DNA from: JASBRS01 sp964496495
Lineage (GTDB): Bacteria > Deinococcota > Deinococci > Deinococcales > Trueperaceae
DNA: 64,000 bases
NCBI GenBank assembly: GCA_964496495.1
Contig: CAZBZU010000001.1
Location: 1 to 64,000, forward strand
Reading direction: 5' to 3'
Positions 62,366 through 64,000 of this stretch are shown piece by piece; within the stretch, counting starts at the first letter, position 1; the number at the start of each line of letters is the position of its first letter. The translations under genes and the position numbers were made by a program. The notes under the pieces were generated by a model. That model had not been told where the DNA came from. It searched no databases and saw only the letters and a program-made list of their open reading frames with translations.

Positions 62366-62724
62366 CGCCGGCCGACGCTCACGATCCGGGCGGCGGCGAG
62401 CCAGGCTACCGCCTGCTCCGCGGCGCGTCGGGCGGTGCGGCGCCGACCGAGGGCATCCTCAGCCAGACGCTCGCCAGGGCTGCAGGCGTGCGCGTGACGC
62501 GCTTCGCCTTCGCCGCCGGCGAGGAGCTGACCGAGCACACCTCCACGCGGCCCGCGCTGCTCCACTTCCTGGCCGGGAGGGCTCGCCTCACCCTCGGCGA
62601 CGAGACCGTCGAGGTGGCGGCCGGCGACCACCTGTCCATGCGCGCCGGTCTGCGGCACGCCGTCGTGGCACTGGAGCCGCTGGAGTTCGTGCTGACGCTG
62701 CTACCCGGCACTGCGGAGGGCTAG
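62362..62724 (+). CDS. Cupin domain protein
   Basis: The 120-residue protein has a small cupin barrel: RVTRFAFAAGEELTEHTSTRPALLHFLAGRARLTLGDETVEVAAGDHLSMRAGLRHAVVALEPLEFVLTLL in segments, with metal-ligand candidates Glu, His and the second His of RHAV. GTG 62362 overlaps the DUF2249 stop. It may be a sensor or an isomerase-like protein; the cluster context suggests nitrogen oxide metabolism. Confidence 0.82.
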   Translation: MTPADAHDPGGGEPGYRLLRGASGGAAPTEGILSQTLARAAGVRVTRFAFAAGEELTEHTSTRPALLHFLAGRARLTLGDETVEVAAGDHLSMRAGLRHAVVALEPLEFVLTLLPGTAEG

Positions 62725-62737
62725 CGGCGCCGTCGAG

Positions 62738-63039
62738 GCGGGTGCCGGAGCGACGACGCGAGCGCCGCCCAGGGTCCGCTGGCGGACGCTGGCGCTGCCC
62801 AACGAGCATGGCGCATGGGCGTTCCAGCTCGAGCCCGCCCTCCTGGGGCTGGGCTTGCGGCCGAGCGCTGCCGGCATGGCGCTGGTGATGGCGGCTCTGG
62901 CGGCGCTGCTGGCGCAGCACCCGCTCAGCCTGGGGCTGGCGGACCTGCGCAAGGGCAAGCGCTTCCCGCGCACCGTGCCCGCCGTCGGCCTGGCGGTGGC
63001 CGCCTCCCTGGCCGCGACGATCGCCAGCGCTCCCGTGCC
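62738..63039 (+). pseudogene. YwiC-like membrane protein remnant
   Basis: One frame reads RTLALPNEHGAWAFQLEPALLG.. GLADLRKGKRFPRTVPAVG, the N-terminal 100 residues of the YwiC-like family (normally about 240). There is no ATG, GTG or TTG between the in-frame stop at 62693 and the conserved start of the family, and at about 63037 the frame runs into the antisense of the RDD gene, so both ends are missing. It is best read as a truncated gene; a local sequence error at the 5' side cannot be excluded. Confidence 0.7.
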
Positions 63040-63579
63040 TCAGGCGTCGGTCTCGACCACACGCGTTCCGGCCAGACGATCGCCCCAGCGCAGCCCCTGC
63101 TGGTCGGTGAGCGTGAAGTACGCCTCCAGGATGAGCAGGATCAGTCCGGCTACCCAGGCGAAGGGGATCAGCAGCCAGCCCAGGACCGGTACCAGTAGCA
63201 GGATGATCGCCAGCGACGTGACCGCCAGCGGCCAGTTGCGCCGTGCCGACACTGCCAGGGTGATGGGCGAGCCGTCGTCGGCGATGGGTCGCAAGCGCAT
63301 CAAGCGCTTGCCGATGGAGCGGTGGTCCATGAATTCGTAGTCGAAGCCGTCCCGCAAGAGGATGTAGAGCCCTGCCAGGATGCCGCCCAGGAACGGGATG
63401 CGGCTCAACACGAAGGCGATGACCCCGTCGATCAGGAACGCCACGAAGCGCTTGGTCACGTCCGCCTTGCGGGCGACCTGGGTGCCGTCGTTGGCGGCCC
63501 AGGCTCCCCGCTGGGCGGACGGCCGCGTCGACTCGGGGCTCTCGGGCGGGACGTCCTGTCCGGCGCTGGAGTCCGTCAT
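63040..63579 (-). CDS. RDD family membrane protein
   Basis: The 179-residue protein has a polar N-terminal region (about 40 residues) and an RDD domain: KRFVAFLIDGVIAFVLSRIPFLGGILAGLYILLRDG over two helices, SIGKRLMRLRPI, and two further helices with GWLLIPFAWVAGLILLILEAYF, ending GLRWGDRLAGTRVV. RDD proteins are membrane proteins of mostly unknown role. GGGAGAG precedes ATG 63579. Its 3' end abuts the YwiC remnant. Confidence 0.88.
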   Translation of the reverse strand: MTDSSAGQDVPPESPESTRPSAQRGAWAANDGTQVARKADVTKRFVAFLIDGVIAFVLSRIPFLGGILAGLYILLRDGFDYEFMDHRSIGKRLMRLRPIADDGSPITLAVSARRNWPLAVTSLAIILLLVPVLGWLLIPFAWVAGLILLILEAYFTLTDQQGLRWGDRLAGTRVVETDA

Positions 63580-63889
63580 GTGACTCTCCCTTCCCCTCCA
63601 TGACGCGTGCGGGCCGCTGCGCCGATAGGCGTCGCCGACGGGGCAGCGGTCGGTGTCTGATGGCGACCGGTGCCGCGTTGCGTCTGCGCTCAGTGTAGCG
63701 ACTCCGCCTCGGGGCGCGAATGGCATTCCCCATGCGTCGCCGGCGGTGGCCTGCCGGCGTCCTGGCCGGGCAGAGGCGGGCCTTCCACCGGGGCGGTCGT
63801 CCCTCTGGGGCTGCCGAGTGGCGGGGTAAGGTGAGCCGAGAGGCGCTCTCGGATGCCGGACGCCGGCGTCCCGCACGAGCGAGATCTGC
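63580..63889. other. Divergent intergenic region, RDD protein / pta
   Basis: On the minus strand TTCGCG (63720-63715), 17 nt and TACACT (63697-63692) may be the RDD promoter with a leader of about 105 nt. No clear promoter for pta is seen and no other gene is supported. Confidence 0.4.
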
Positions 63890-64000
63890 ATGGCACAAAC
63901 GCACGCCTTCTACATGGTGCCAACCGGCCCCGGGGTGGGCCTCACCTCGGTTTGCCTGGGGCTGGTTCGGGCGCTCGACCGCGAGGGCCTGCGCGTCGGG
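63890..64000 (+). CDS. pta: Phosphate acetyltransferase, N-terminal fragment
   Basis: The 37 visible residues (MAQTHAFYMVPTGPGVGLTS then VCLGLVRALDREGLRVG) match the N-terminal P-loop-like (BioD-type) domain of long-form Pta, close to the E. coli start in which a methionine-rich strand is followed by PTG..VGLTSV.LG. The enzyme would interconvert acetyl-CoA and acetyl phosphate. The gene runs out of the window. Confidence 0.82.
   Translation, partial: MAQTHAFYMVPTGPGVGLTSVCLGLVRALDREGLRVG

Noticed and set aside
62855..63340. A 161-residue protein starting at TTG 62855
   Set aside because: Its first 60 residues are the YwiC remnant and the rest is antisense to the RDD gene, so it is not an intact gene.

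Overview
The window is a scaffold from a very GC-rich bacterium that is most likely a member of the Deinococcota, possibly Truepera-like. I infer this from several signals together: the 16S rRNA gene stands alone, with a terminator directly after it instead of a 23S gene; a large share of transcription units begin with a TANNNT -10 box only 6-8 nt upstream of the start codon and no Shine-Dalgarno site (leaderless genes, well known in Deinococcus); and there are an archaeal-type AspRS, a bacilliredoxin-type protein, futalosine-pathway menaquinone genes and a glucosylglycerate-type catabolic locus. No transposase, integrase, phage gene or CRISPR array was seen. Two runs of 100 N (28077-28176 and 58006-58105) are scaffold gaps. 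One is flanked by an exact 55-bp duplication, the other lies inside a 16-bp tandem repeat; both look like assembly effects.

Layout. 1-1150: 3' part of 16S rRNA and its terminator. 1193-3324 (-): Ig-like lipoprotein and class III aminotransferase. 3617-7538 (+): oligopeptide-type ABC transporter (binding protein and two permeases, no ATPase). 7621-8766 (-): diheme cytochrome c and a small membrane protein. 8860-14766 (+): RNA methyltransferase, hisF, a Cys/Met-type PLP enzyme, hisIE, glpX and an unknown protein. 14786-16960 (-): murI-rph-rdgB. 17074-17853 (+): a CsoR-like operator and a CPYC disulfide oxidoreductase. 18221-18872 (-): AAC(3)-I-like acetyltransferase and tRNA-Ser(GGA). 19040-19693 (+): bacilliredoxin-like protein with an extra C-terminal domain. 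19737-22688 (-): small ORF, SDR, QueA-like and MBL-fold proteins joined by stop/start overlaps. 23741-25479 (-): GAF histidine kinase and NarL-type regulator. 25632-29299: enoyl-CoA hydratase, small membrane protein, threonine dehydratase, a consensus promoter running into the tandem repeat and gap, and a fructokinase-like gene.

29458-39223 (+) holds central metabolism: sucA-sucB-lpdA, mqnE-mqnA (futalosine route to menaquinone) and glgX. 39248-43340: DUF2254 membrane protein, hslVU and thymidine kinase. 43377-44809 (-): archaeal-type, probably non-discriminating AspRS preceded by what reads as a complete ribosome-mediated attenuator: a leaderless 21-codon leader ORF with tandem Asp-Asp-Asn codons and four mutually pairing segments. 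This is the most interesting signal in the window. 44829-47102 (-): nucleotidyltransferase-like, Nudix and Cys/Met PLP genes. 47220-54583 (-): sugar ABC transporter, GH63 glucosylglycerate/mannosylglycerate hydrolase-like and GH13_18 phosphorylase-like enzymes, together a compatible-solute uptake and breakdown locus. 54606-60013 (-): thiamine locus (TPP riboswitch, thiB, thiP, ATPase, thiamine pyrophosphokinase) with a small opposite-strand ORF between thiB and thiP. 60129-62724 (+): aldo/keto reductase, Crp/Fnr regulator, ferredoxin, DUF2249 and cupin, followed by a truncated YwiC-like remnant; this resembles an eroded nitrogen-oxide-respiration accessory cluster. 63040-63579 (-): RDD membrane protein. 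63890-64000 (+): start of pta.

Tightly packed genes overlap as ATGA/GTGA (eleven cases), which decided many start codons. Everything here is by-eye reading; family names rest on motif recognition, not on searches.
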